Source: Gimesia alba (lineage in GTDB: Bacteria > Planctomycetota > Planctomycetia > Planctomycetales > Planctomycetaceae). Taken from it: 64,000 nucleotides of DNA. A program made the translations under genes and the position numbers. The stretch spans positions 7,509,917 to 7,573,916 of the forward strand of contig NZ_CP036269.1 in NCBI RefSeq assembly GCF_007744675.1. The letters are read 5' to 3'. This document shows, piece by piece, positions 10,101 to 17,612 of this stretch (position 1 is its first letter; each line of letters starts with the position of its first letter). The notes beneath the pieces were generated by a model. It was not told the origin of the DNA. It saw only the letters and a program-made list of their open reading frames with translations, and searched no databases.

Positions 10101-10239
10101 TCGTCACGCGTTCGACGCTGAAACCATCGGGAACACGGGGCAGATCTTCGGCTCGGGTCAATTCGGAGCCGGCATAACTCAACAGGAACAAGACTATCGA
10201 GCAGCTCAAAACGGAAATGCGAGGCAGTGGTTGATTCAC
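7105..10239 (-). CDS. PVC-type membrane-bound dehydrogenase / HEAT-repeat / cytochrome c protein
   Basis: A 1044-residue exported protein typical of the Planctomycetes-Verrucomicrobia group. Residues 1-30 are a signal peptide. Residues about 35-390 form a beta-propeller dehydrogenase-like domain (GFDNRGRLFIAESSGEN, DRDGDGRFDKSTVFADKL, WHDGSLYVASPPNIW). About 400-860 are HEAT-like helical repeats with recurring VQRNAATALG and SPAVRRAALIALDQM patterns. The C-terminus is a heme-binding cytochrome c domain with C923-A-G-C-H; Met1020 in SIMPKG is a candidate axial ligand. It would transfer electrons in the periplasm after substrate oxidation; the substrate is unknown. The downstream sulfatase suggests a carbohydrate link. 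Confidence 0.93.
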   Translation of the reverse strand: MNQPLPRISVLSCSIVLFLLSYAGSELTRAEDLPRVPDGFSVERVTNSELTKYPMMAGFDNRGRLFIAESSGENTRAPQLIKEPKSMIRMLEDRDGDGRFDKSTVFADKLTLPMGALWHDGSLYVASPPNIWRLTDVDDDGVADERKIIVDSFGFSGNAASIHGCFRGPEGRLYWCDGRHGHEFKDKSGKVTSKGLAARIFSCKPDGSDIEVHCGGGMDNPVEIDFTPEGEMIGSVNILMTRPRVDCLVHWQEGGVYPHFEDCVEEFKRTGDLLGPITRFGHVAVSGMLRYRSTQFGPEYQGNIFTSIFNTHKVIRSQLVRNGATYETKEEDFLVSDDPDFHPTDVIEDADGSLLVINTGGWFRIGCPQSQISKPDIHGAIYRIRKTGTPELNDPYGLALDWSSLSPHRKIQLLNDTRPFVQQRAIEVLAEAGDLAVPRLAKVVSSPAGSFYNDTSKRNAVWTLTRIGTPKARAAIQRGFDSSETVQMTSAKSLGALRDRNSITGLVRLAKEGKPAVQRNAATALGRICEAGRRDGVSDADLETVVESLFHAMKTGSPDRTLEHALIYALIRIDHRDLVLAGLSDSSPAVRRAALIALDQMNSGNLTRELVTPLLDTDDPALQKEALTIIGEHEGWASETLNLLKTWLSEEALSEERAAVLRGFLIAQSADPEVQSLIAQSLTSSKTSNSAKGILLEVIQRSALKEFPVSWRTALEQTLKSASPDLQILVVRIAQTHDLPALSELLKSLALDSKQPANLRIESLSAVGPQMQAVDQSTFDFLVSRMNEEYPPLDRLAAARALSGLPQSADQLIQLSQQLDAPGPLALPVLLRAYAKSTNEEVGLALIKGLNGSSAATNLSADELASLLQKYPESVQKAATPLLKKLGVDLAQQKAHLESLKPLLTEGRIEEGRKIFFGKKAACAGCHTIEDLGGKVGPDLTRIGAIRTGTDLLEAIALPSASFARGYRSYLVVTDEGKIYTGVISRESTDTVYLRTADLSEVRIARDEIDMMKESPISIMPKGLEKRLTSQEIRDLLAYLQNRK

Positions 10240-10689
10240 GGCAAGTACCTTTATTGGCAGGAAAAAAAGAACGTTTAGCGACCCTGAATCAGGGAATCAG
10301 TGCTTGAGGACTTTATATTGTAAACAAAGTAAAGAATGTTCACAAACAGGAAAATGAAGTTTTCCCAATTTCCTGGTCTGAATTGCAGAACCACATCATT
10401 CTGGACGCGCACAGTTCGACTCACATCAAAAAATTTTCACGCCGCTTCATACAAAATTTCTCACGTCGTCTTTCCATTTGGATTTCGATCGCGAAAAAAA
10501 TAAAAAAATCTCATCTTTTTCCGGCGGCAAGTGGCAGAAGACGGCGCCAAAAATCGGCAATTCGCGACAACTGGCGGCATTCGTCTCTTCACTGTTTTGA
10601 GGCACCTTCTGAAGAAAAGAGATCGCTTTTTTGCCGCTATAATTCCTCTCGTAACGCACATCATTCACCACTTAAACAAGGGATCAAAC
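10240..10689. other. divergent intergenic region, about 450 bp
   Basis: The region separates the divergent PVC cytochrome gene and the LexA-like gene. It is A/T-rich with A tracts around 10490-10510, and no reading frame in it looks coding; the frames that span it have unrelated composition. Control elements of both genes are expected here. No palindromic LexA box was recognised with confidence. Confidence 0.5.
10638..10643 (+). promoter_or_regulatory. -10-like box TATAAT upstream of the LexA-like gene
   Basis: TATAAT matches the sigma70-type -10 consensus exactly and sits 46 bases before the ATG at 10690, which would give a leader of about 40 nucleotides. No good -35 hexamer lies at 16-18 bp, so this is a suggestion only. 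Confidence 0.35.
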
Positions 10690-11073
10690 ATGAAATCAAC
10701 AGATGCACCCACGCGTCAGAAACTGACCGAAAAACAACACGCCATCTATTCGTTCATTAAACAGGAAATCACGCAACAACGTCTTTCCCCTACAGTACGG
10801 GAAATAGGAGATCAATTCGGAATTCGTTCTTCTAATGGCGTCATGTGTCACTTGCGTGCATTAGAACGCAAAGGCTGGATTAAACGCGATCACTATCTCT
10901 CGCGAGGTATCACTTTGATTGCGGAACCGATCACTCAGTTTCTGACACTCACCCCAGGAGAAGCCGGTTGCTTAGGCGAAATTTATGTAGGCTGCGTCGG
11001 CGTGGAAGATCGTAGCGTCACACTGGAACTGATCGCCCCCGACACAATGGGAGAACTTCGCAAAGATCTGTAA
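10690..11073 (+). CDS. LexA-type winged-helix DNA-binding protein with CsrA-like C-terminal region
   Basis: A 127-residue protein. Residues about 10-75 match the LexA N-terminal DNA-binding domain: KLTEKQHAIYSFIKQEI, SPTVREIGDQFGI, RSSNGVMCHLRALERKGWI, then LSRGITL. The S24 autoprotease domain that makes LexA self-cleave is absent, so RecA-triggered cleavage is not possible. The last roughly 45 residues instead resemble CsrA: LTPGE, LGEIYV, VGVEDRSVTLELIAPD and a terminal R-K-D-L. They align without gaps with CsrA from about position 18 to 47, retaining the AP pair and the Arg equivalent to R44. The start has AAGGGA upstream. Role inferred: transcription regulator, possibly with RNA-binding or dimerising tail. 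Two unknown genes follow. Confidence 0.82.
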   Translation: MKSTDAPTRQKLTEKQHAIYSFIKQEITQQRLSPTVREIGDQFGIRSSNGVMCHLRALERKGWIKRDHYLSRGITLIAEPITQFLTLTPGEAGCLGEIYVGCVGVEDRSVTLELIAPDTMGELRKDL

Positions 11074-11164
11074 GAATGGCCGTACATGAAACAGACTGCT
11101 TGTATCACAAAATTTCATCATAGAAAATCTGAATAAAACCACAGCAAAAACGGGAACACCAGAC

Positions 11165-11857
11165 ATGGATCAAGTACCAGAACAGAATGAGGACTCCGGT
11201 TGCTTACCATTTACAAATACACCGGGAACTGATTCTAAATACTTAACGTCTTCAGACGAATGGGAATCAGAATTTCCCGACGTATTGAAACGCAGCTATG
11301 CAGACTTGTTGACCATCGAAGATGAATATGAAGGTCTGACAGCTGCTGAAGCGGGAACCGATGTCAAACAATGTAACGAACTGTTGCACGATCAAGAGCA
11401 GCAGATTTCAAGCCTGGCTCGCAAACTGAACCAGGAAAAATCAAAACTCGAACGTTTCAAAGGTGATCTGGAAGAAGCAGAAGTTTGTTATTCGATGGCT
11501 CAATCGTATGAAGCTGCCGTCGCAGGCTGGCGGGAGACGATCCAAAAACTGGAATCTCTTCATAATGTTTCCATTAACAGCCATCAATCTTTCTCACTGG
11601 CAGAACAAGCTTGGGAAGACTTGAAACACGCAGAACAGCAGGCTCTTGCTGAACTGGATATTTCATCTACCGTAGAGGCCATCTCTGTCCCTTACGGATC
11701 AACTTCCGTCTCGAAACAGGAATACCTGCTGCCCGATGAAGTTTCCATTGAGATTCTGGGAGACTATCTCCCCGTCTCCATTTTGACAGAGGGCGCACAA
11801 CTCTCGCTCAAGCAATGCCAGCAGGGAACTGCAACCTACGCCGTTCACTGTCTCTGA
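11165..11857 (+). CDS. hypothetical coiled-coil protein
   Basis: A 230-residue protein with no recognised domain, starting at ATG 11165. The first 45 residues are acidic and Ser/Thr-rich, probably disordered. Residues about 60-170 are strongly heptad-like and charged (for example QEQQISSLARKLNQEKSKLE), predicting a long coiled coil. The last 50 residues look beta-rich (VSIEILGDYLPVSILTEGAQ). There is no signal peptide or membrane segment, so it is probably cytoplasmic. It lies 91 bp after the LexA-like gene and 63 bp before the next unknown gene on the same strand, so all three may form a unit. Function unknown. Confidence 0.7.
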   Translation: MDQVPEQNEDSGCLPFTNTPGTDSKYLTSSDEWESEFPDVLKRSYADLLTIEDEYEGLTAAEAGTDVKQCNELLHDQEQQISSLARKLNQEKSKLERFKGDLEEAEVCYSMAQSYEAAVAGWRETIQKLESLHNVSINSHQSFSLAEQAWEDLKHAEQQALAELDISSTVEAISVPYGSTSVSKQEYLLPDEVSIEILGDYLPVSILTEGAQLSLKQCQQGTATYAVHCL

Positions 11858-11920
11858 TTGTTCGATCGCGCGAGTCACGATTTTCACCATTATTCTTCAA
11901 ATTACGGGGATTTTACGTCT

Positions 11921-13048
11921 ATGCAAAACCAGTCAACACAACCAGATTTTGTTTCCAATGCCTGTCGCACAATTAGTGGTCAACTCGCCGAATGGGGCAT
12001 TGATTTCAGCCAGGACCGCGTCGCACAACTCACTCCCATCCAGCGCGAGGAACTCCAAAACTGGATCAACACGGGCGTCGATGCCGATGAAGGATATCGG
12101 GAAGCATTCACATCACTGCCCGAGTTTATGGAAAATGAGTTGCTGGAAATGAGGGGCGCATTAGCGGAGAAAGGTCAAGAAACGATTATCGAACAGGCCA
12201 TCAACGCATATGAATCAGAAGCTGCAATTACAGAAAATCCATATCTGTTTGACACGAGTGCCTGGCACCTCTGGCGCGCCGCTTACTGCCGCTGGCATCA
12301 CGGTGAGTCACTCGACTTCCCAGAAGAACAAACAGAAGTTGCTGCTGAAAATGAGAACCAGAAACCAGTCTCTGTCATTCAACAAGCGTTAATTCAGATT
12401 GCACCTCAATTAAGTCAGGCAGAGCATTCTCTGAAACAACTTCGCCGTCAACTAAAGCAAACAAAACGGCTGAGAAACTCATATCGAAAACAACAGGCAT
12501 TGTTGATACTCGAGTTATGCGAATCATTTGATTCCGTATCAGAATCCCTACCGGCAGTAGAAAAAGAATCCGGAGTCGCTGAGAATATAGCAATCGTTCC
12601 AAAACCAGAAGAGACGCAGGCGTCACCACAGGTTACTTCTACTACAGGATACTCGAGCATTGTTCGTATTCCTGTAACCGGGCCTGAGACAAATCGGGTC
12701 GAAGTCTTTATCCTTCAGGACAGCCAGGGCCAATGGAGGGCCGGACACCTCTGGTCGGTCGAAGCAGACGTACGAACCGGCCAACTCTCACGAGGCAGCA
12801 AACAGCCCGATCAGCAGGCGAGTAGCTACCCGACGGAAACTGAAGCATTAATCAACGAGGTTATCACGCTCAGCCAGTCACTGATCGGCGTGCCTGAGAT
12901 CGAAAGACAGATCATTGACTATTTGAACATGCTGGAAGAATTCCCGGGACAAATCGCGATCTGCAGCAATTGTCAACGCCACTATATTAATGACGGTGTC
13001 TCTGAGACAGATGTATGCCCGCGGTGTTCTGAAGAATTGGATTCCTAA
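11921..13048 (+). CDS. hypothetical protein with C-terminal zinc-ribbon-like motif
   Basis: A 375-residue protein of unknown function. The ATG at 11921 is preferred to TTG 11858, which falls right at the previous stop and adds an implausible His-rich leader. The N-terminal 130 residues are helical with conserved-looking Trp residues (WHLWRAAYCRWHHGESLDF). Around 155-200 there is a basic coiled coil (LKQLRRQLKQTKRLRN). Residues about 235-300 seem beta-rich (VRIPVTGPETNRVEVFILQD). The C-terminus has ICSNCQ and VCPRCS about 20 residues apart, a CxxC-x(n)-CxxC zinc-ribbon pattern. The coiled coil and position tie it to the preceding gene. Cytoplasmic by composition. Confidence 0.7.
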   Translation: MQNQSTQPDFVSNACRTISGQLAEWGIDFSQDRVAQLTPIQREELQNWINTGVDADEGYREAFTSLPEFMENELLEMRGALAEKGQETIIEQAINAYESEAAITENPYLFDTSAWHLWRAAYCRWHHGESLDFPEEQTEVAAENENQKPVSVIQQALIQIAPQLSQAEHSLKQLRRQLKQTKRLRNSYRKQQALLILELCESFDSVSESLPAVEKESGVAENIAIVPKPEETQASPQVTSTTGYSSIVRIPVTGPETNRVEVFILQDSQGQWRAGHLWSVEADVRTGQLSRGSKQPDQQASSYPTETEALINEVITLSQSLIGVPEIERQIIDYLNMLEEFPGQIAICSNCQRHYINDGVSETDVCPRCSEELDS

Positions 13049-13194
13049 GTTCAGCTATGATCAGACCGGATTTTCTGAGAGCCCTGTGTTTTGTCTTGCC
13101 ATGCCCCGCCATTCTTGCCATAGTTAAAGATAGTTAAGTAATCACATTCATGACTAGATGGCAACTTGATATTCCAGATGTAGAGGGGCTCACT

Positions 13195-14568
13195 GTGCAA
13201 GACCAACCTGGCAAAGCGGACAAAACTCATTCCTCAATGAACCGTAGACGGTTTCTGGCAACCTCAGCATCCGCCGCGGCCGCCATCGGTTTTGGTGCAC
13301 CTGCCATCGTGCGTGGCACCAATCTGAATGAAAAACTCAATATCGCCATCATTGGTTCCGGTGGACGGGGCGGCAGCAATCTACGGTCTGTCTCTTCAGA
13401 AAATATTACCGTACTCTGTGATGTCAACGAACAGAACATGTTCCGCGCTGCTCAGAGCCACCCCAAAGCAAAACAGTTTAAAGATTTCCGTGAGGTCTAC
13501 GATCACGCTGACCAATTCGACGCGGTCGTAGTCAGTACGTGCGAGCACACGCACGCGTTCGCGACCCTGCCGGCACTGCAATTAAAAAAACATGTTTACT
13601 GTGAAAAACCGCTAACGCATAGTGTCTGGGAAGCCCGCGTCATCCGCGAAGCAGCCCGTAACGCCAATGTCGCCACACAGATGGGGACTCAAATTCATGC
13701 CGGCGATAATTATCGTCGCGTTGTCGAATTGATTCAGTCCGGTGCCATTGGTCCCGTGCAGGAAGCCCACGTCTGGGTCTCCCGTGCCTGGGGCTGGCAT
13801 CCCTCCGAAGAAGAAGCCCGCAAGGCCAACGATCTTGTCTACTCGGATAAACGCCCGAGTCACTCAGACCCAATTCCTAAAGGACTGGACTGGGATCTCT
13901 GGCTGGGGCCCGCACCTGAGCGTCCTTTCAACAAAATCTATTTCCCCGGCCCCAAATGGTACCGCTGGTGGGATTTTGGAAATGGCACCATGTCTGACCT
14001 GGGCAGCCACTGGATCGACTTACCGTTCTGGGCTTTAAAACTGGACTACCCGCTCACCATCGAAGCCCAAGGCCCGCCGATTCAAAAAGAAATCGCACCG
14101 GCTTCCATGCAGGCCATCTATGAATACGGACAACGCGGCGATATGCCCCCCGTGACTGTCGGCTGGTATCAGGGTACGAATAAACCCAAGCTATGGGAAG
14201 AAGGAAAAATCCCACAGTGGGCAAATGGTGTTTTATTCATTGGAGAAAAAGGCATGTTGCTATCCGATTATCGAAAACACATTTTACTGCCAGAAAAAGA
14301 ATTCGCTGACTTCAAGCGTCCCGAACCATTCATTCCAAAATCGCTGGGACATCACGCTGAGTGGATCCACGCCTGCAAAACCGGCACACCAACCACTTGC
14401 AACTTCGAATACGCGGGCCTGCTCACCGAAGCCAATCACCTCGGTAACGTAGCCTATCGCACGGGTAAAAAACTGCACTGGGATACCCGGGCCATGAAAG
14501 CAACCAACGCCCCAGAGTCTGATCAGTATATCCGTCGCGAGTACCGTAAAGGCTGGAAACTGATTTAG
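13195..14568 (+). CDS. Gfo/Idh/MocA family oxidoreductase, Tat-exported
   Basis: A NAD(P)-dependent oxidoreductase of about 457 residues. The chosen GTG start at 13195 has GAGGGG about 6 bases upstream; ATG 13237, just before the twin-arginine motif [18 protein letters not shown], is the alternative, and ATG 13150 is less likely. After the Tat signal comes the Rossmann dinucleotide-binding domain ([14 protein letters not shown]), then the family signature [10 protein letters not shown] with the catalytic Lys, and a C-terminal alpha/beta domain containing [14 protein letters not shown]. Planctomycetes carry many such exported copies, generally thought to act on sugars or sugar derivatives in the periplasm. 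No sugar-specific neighbours identify the substrate. Confidence 0.93.
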   Translation: MQDQPGKADKTHSSMNRRRFLATSASAAAAIGFGAPAIVRGTNLNEKLNIAIIGSGGRGGSNLRSVSSENITVLCDVNEQNMFRAAQSHPKAKQFKDFREVYDHADQFDAVVVSTCEHTHAFATLPALQLKKHVYCEKPLTHSVWEARVIREAARNANVATQMGTQIHAGDNYRRVVELIQSGAIGPVQEAHVWVSRAWGWHPSEEEARKANDLVYSDKRPSHSDPIPKGLDWDLWLGPAPERPFNKIYFPGPKWYRWWDFGNGTMSDLGSHWIDLPFWALKLDYPLTIEAQGPPIQKEIAPASMQAIYEYGQRGDMPPVTVGWYQGTNKPKLWEEGKIPQWANGVLFIGEKGMLLSDYRKHILLPEKEFADFKRPEPFIPKSLGHHAEWIHACKTGTPTTCNFEYAGLLTEANHLGNVAYRTGKKLHWDTRAMKATNAPESDQYIRREYRKGWKLI

Positions 14569-14935
14569 GCTGTTAAGCCCCCCATTTGATGACGGCGTGC
14601 GCTTCATAATCTCTATAATCGCCAATGTATCTTCATCGCGTGGAAGATACGCAAGGTTTCCCTTAGAAAAATAAACGCATCGCAAAAAGAGTATCATGTT
14701 ATTGAAGCGATGCATGATACCAGTTTTCTGCCACAAATATGAAGGCAAGCCGAATTTCTCTGCTTGTGATACTCTAACAAACAATCTCCTCTCTGCTTCT
14801 GACTCCCACCAGAAATGAACCGTGCATCATGGTTTCGTGTCTATCAGATATAGGGAAAAGCAAGGGCATCTATATTCTTCACTCTCGGTATCTTCGATTG
14901 CCACGAATTAACCTATTTAGAGGCGATGACTTCAA
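14569..14935. other. intergenic region, about 370 bp, no gene seen
   Basis: The region lies between the oxidoreductase and the dioxygenase genes. Overlapping minus-strand frames here extend into the oxidoreductase gene antisense and have no coding character. A TATAAT occurs around 14614-14619 but drives no obvious gene. Confidence 0.4.
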
Positions 14936-15481
14936 ATGATTGTTGAGATCGAAAATGAGATCTTGCTCATCGAACATTTTTTGTCTGTTGAAGAATGTAC
15001 GAATTACATCAATTACAGCGAGTACCTTGGCTTTAATCGAGCCGATGTTGATTTTTACGGTGTCAGAAAACAGATCGACCAACTCCGAACTAACGAGCGA
15101 GCCGAGATCGAATCACAACAGATAGCCGATAGTTTATGGGAAAAATTAAATAAGGCTCCATTACCAGTGATCGATCAGAATGAAGCTGTAGGCTTGAGTC
15201 CTTTAATCCGTTTCTATCGTTATAGTGGAGCACAAAAATTCAATATGCACCGAGATGGCAGAAAACGTCATCAGGGTCTCGAATCACGTTTTACTATGCT
15301 CATCTATTTAAACACTGTTAATCAGGGTAGTGAGACCGTCTTTCGAAAAAACGAGATCAAAATCCAACCTCAGACAGGTCGCTGTTTATTGTTTGCACAC
15401 AAATTATGGCATTCCGGAACTCCGGTTACTGGAACTGAAACCAAGTATGTTCTGCGTACTGATGTCTTTTATTCAAAATAA
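14936..15481 (+). CDS. 2-oxoglutarate/Fe(II)-dependent dioxygenase (prolyl-4-hydroxylase-like)
   Basis: A 181-residue single-domain protein with the iron-binding facial triad of the 2OG-Fe(II) superfamily: H105-x-D107 in FNMHRDG and the distal H159 in KLWHSGTPV, followed by a 2OG-binding basic residue in KYVLRTD (R174). IRFYRYSGAQ precedes the first motif as in prolyl-4-hydroxylase-like proteins. No signal peptide is seen, so it is probably cytoplasmic. The substrate could be a protein side chain or small molecule and is not predictable. It borders a 1-kb gene-free stretch, and its lower GC than the preceding genes hints that the region has been reshuffled. Confidence 0.85.
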   Translation: MIVEIENEILLIEHFLSVEECTNYINYSEYLGFNRADVDFYGVRKQIDQLRTNERAEIESQQIADSLWEKLNKAPLPVIDQNEAVGLSPLIRFYRYSGAQKFNMHRDGRKRHQGLESRFTMLIYLNTVNQGSETVFRKNEIKIQPQTGRCLLFAHKLWHSGTPVTGTETKYVLRTDVFYSK

Positions 15482-16471
15482 CTTTTCAGTCGGTATTGCG
15501 AACTGAGATTTTAGCGGTCCACTCTTCGGCCGGGAGTGATTGTTAATACCCTCTGAAAATAATGCTACAGGAAGACCTCTCAAGCTGCTTGGATGGTTCC
15601 GCTCGAAGCCAACTTGTCCTGTCTCTGTAACAGACAAAGCCTGGATTGAACACTACTTCTCATAGCTCATCAACGAATTTGGGATGCAGTGACTGACAAA
15701 AGGAACTGTCATTCTTCCTACTACCGAATTTTTTCCTGCTGAGTATCATCGTACGAAAGAATAAATTCAAGCCATTTTGTGCCATGTTGCAGAATACATG
15801 GACATCGCCTCTTCGACTTCAAACAGTGTCGCACCCGTGTAACAATTTCATGTGCTGCCAAGGCTTCCAAGCACCATTTCCACTTTCTGTTAAAGCTTCC
15901 GTTCTAACTGAGGCATCACAAATCCACAGTGATTCTCAATCCATCTGCCTGACTTGATTGCCTCGATCACATTGGGGTCGATTCGTTTTTTGCCGTTTTC
16001 TTCACTTCTACACTTCCAGTGTCAACTCATTTGTTTGGATTGTGAAATTTAACTCACCTACATAAGATTTATAACTATCGACATAAATAGCACGCGAGAG
16101 AAACGGGAAATTTTTAAAAAATGTTGAGAACGTGAAGGAAACCCTCAAGCTGAAAAAGCAGGGCACTGTAAGCTACGTGCTTTTGGATCGCGTCATTAAA
16201 AAATGCAGGCAGGCATGACGTTATACGAACTCGCCACCGAGCACACGAAAATACCCGTCGTGTAGTGTGGACTGCGAGATGCGACAGTTGATGCTTGACA
16301 TCTTCGAGTAATACGAAATGACCGGATTTCACAAAGATCGATACTATCCCCGCCTGGTTGAAATCGCCGAAATCCTTGAAACCCCGACTGAAGTAATGCG
16401 GATTCTATACTGCGTGAAACAGCCATATGGAGAGCAGGGGGAATTTGTTGCGACTACGCTTGCTCAGTTGG
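15482..16471. other. gene-poor, probably decayed region of about 1 kb
   Basis: No reading frame here has the length or composition of a functional gene. On the minus strand around 15760-16010 a broken frame reads ENGKKRIDPNVIEAIKSG, which looks like degenerate coding sequence. Around 16130-16300 on the plus strand two abutting frames look like the remains of a helix-turn-helix protein. The stretch sits at the edge of the phage-derived region and may be its eroded flank. Confidence 0.45.
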
Positions 16472-16497
16472 CTATCGATCGGCACTTTGAACTTTAG
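16130..16497 (+). pseudogene. possible frameshifted remnant of a small HTH-like protein
   Basis: Plus-strand coding-like segments appear in successive frames: NVKETLKLKKQGTVSYVLLD then RVIKKCRQ, and one base out of phase GMTLYELATEHTKIP. The latter resembles the YxLA-x(4)-GI part of an Xre-like helix-turn-helix. A third open stretch starts at ATG 16318 and encodes 59 residues (MTGFHKDRYYPRLVEIAEIL...) up to the stop at 16497, inside the end of the opposing methyltransferase gene. Stops and frame changes between the pieces argue for decay. This reading is by eye and weak. Confidence 0.25.
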
Positions 16498-17077
16498 TCA
16501 ATTCAAAGAGTGCGAGCGACTTGTCTTTGAACTCACCGCCGAATTCGGTACAGCCCTCATTGATGATCTCCACCGAATCGGGGAAGCAGAACGGCTCTGC
16601 CTGCAGATTGATTGGTCGCCAGAACCCCGTTTGAATATCTCTGTTGACTCGATCGGGGAATGTTGTCGTGAGCAGGTACTTTGATCCGCTGGCCTTGATC
16701 CTTGCGATCGCCTTGAGCACATCCGCATCCGAGAGATGCACCAGGCAGTCGCGACAGAAGACAAGATCCACTGTCCGAAGCGATGAAGACGTGATGTCAA
16801 GGACGCAGAATTCGTGATCATACACTGCAGAATTACGGCTGATGATTGCTTCTATGATGTCCGCACCGATGTAATCCAAGTTCAGTCTAACGTGGTGCAT
16901 CCAGTTGAAGTCCCCACAGGGCAGGTCGAGCATACTCTCGATTCTAAACCTTTCAATCAGATCAGGTAGCCTGTCCCGAATCACTCTGGTTTGCTCTAAG
17001 GTAGAGCCGGTTCCGGACACGCTTTCAGGACTGCCCCATAGATTCTGATCATGGATCTCTTCGAAAACCTGCTTCAT
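16472..17077 (-). CDS. class I SAM-dependent methyltransferase
   Basis: A 201-residue methyltransferase. Motif I is SMLDLPCGDFNWMHHV (about residues 48-63), followed by YIGADIIEAII, the DITSSSLRTVDLVFCRDCLVHL region and a strand with YLLTTTFPDRVNRDI. The CGDFNW variant of motif I is found in small methyltransferases of sugar and phage clusters. The start overlaps the upstream sulfotransferase stop by 4 bp (ATGA), so the two are translationally coupled. Together with the glycosyltransferase upstream this suggests methylation of a glycan or surface-attached sugar (inference). Confidence 0.85.
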   Translation of the reverse strand: MKQVFEEIHDQNLWGSPESVSGTGSTLEQTRVIRDRLPDLIERFRIESMLDLPCGDFNWMHHVRLNLDYIGADIIEAIISRNSAVYDHEFCVLDITSSSLRTVDLVFCRDCLVHLSDADVLKAIARIKASGSKYLLTTTFPDRVNRDIQTGFWRPINLQAEPFCFPDSVEIINEGCTEFGGEFKDKSLALFELTKVQSADR

Positions 17078-17610
17078 AGATCGAAGTCCTCTTTAAAGTG
17101 CTCTGCCACCAGCGATCTCAATTCAATCGTCCACACGATGCGAGATTTGATCTCGTCGTATCGTGCCTGGTCGCGGGAGACATTCAGACGCGGGATCTCT
17201 GGCACTGGCTGCTTCACAAACGGCAGCTTCAACACGTCTTCCGCGAGACTCTCAACGTGGAGGATGAAATTGGCCTTGCTGGCGTAGTCATTTTGCTTCG
17301 ACACCCAGTCGAGCCGCTCGCGCGTGAATTGATCGAACGGAATATCAAAACCCATGACGAGATTCTGATATAGGTAGAACGATTCCCAGCGTTTGAACGG
17401 TTCGCGGACGCTCGTAATGACTTCGTAATCACGGAATTCTTCGGGGATCGTGAATCGGTGCCGCTCGACAATATTCGTTCCGGGGACCTTTGCGTCGGGA
17501 TCGCCGTAATACTCGAATTCGTAGTGATTAAGCAGCCATTGACTCAGTGCGATGCCCGCGCATTTCCCAGCGTGGATGAATGCGAATTGAATGTCGTGAT
17601 TAACCAGCAT
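17074..17610 (-). CDS. sulfotransferase family protein
   Basis: A 178-residue, probably cytoplasmic protein of the Sulfotransferase_2-like group. FAFIHAGKCAGIALSQWL at residues about 10-27 fits the 5'-phosphosulfate-binding loop (HxxKxxGT/S-like) for the PAPS donor, and VITSVREPFKRWESFYLYQ at about 65-83 fits the 3'-phosphate-binding motif with Arg and Ser/Tyr. It would transfer sulfate from PAPS to a hydroxyl of a glycan. It is shorter than many family members. It overlaps the methyltransferase by 4 bp and begins 2 bp after the glycosyltransferase stop, so the three form a compact operon for making a decorated glycan. Confidence 0.8.
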   Translation of the reverse strand: MLVNHDIQFAFIHAGKCAGIALSQWLLNHYEFEYYGDPDAKVPGTNIVERHRFTIPEEFRDYEVITSVREPFKRWESFYLYQNLVMGFDIPFDQFTRERLDWVSKQNDYASKANFILHVESLAEDVLKLPFVKQPVPEIPRLNVSRDQARYDEIKSRIVWTIELRSLVAEHFKEDFDL

Positions 17611-17612
17611 GT

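Noticed and set aside
11858-11920. TTG start adding 21 residues to the zinc-ribbon protein
   Set aside because: The extension begins right at the preceding stop and looks like untranslated leader. ATG 11921 is a better start.
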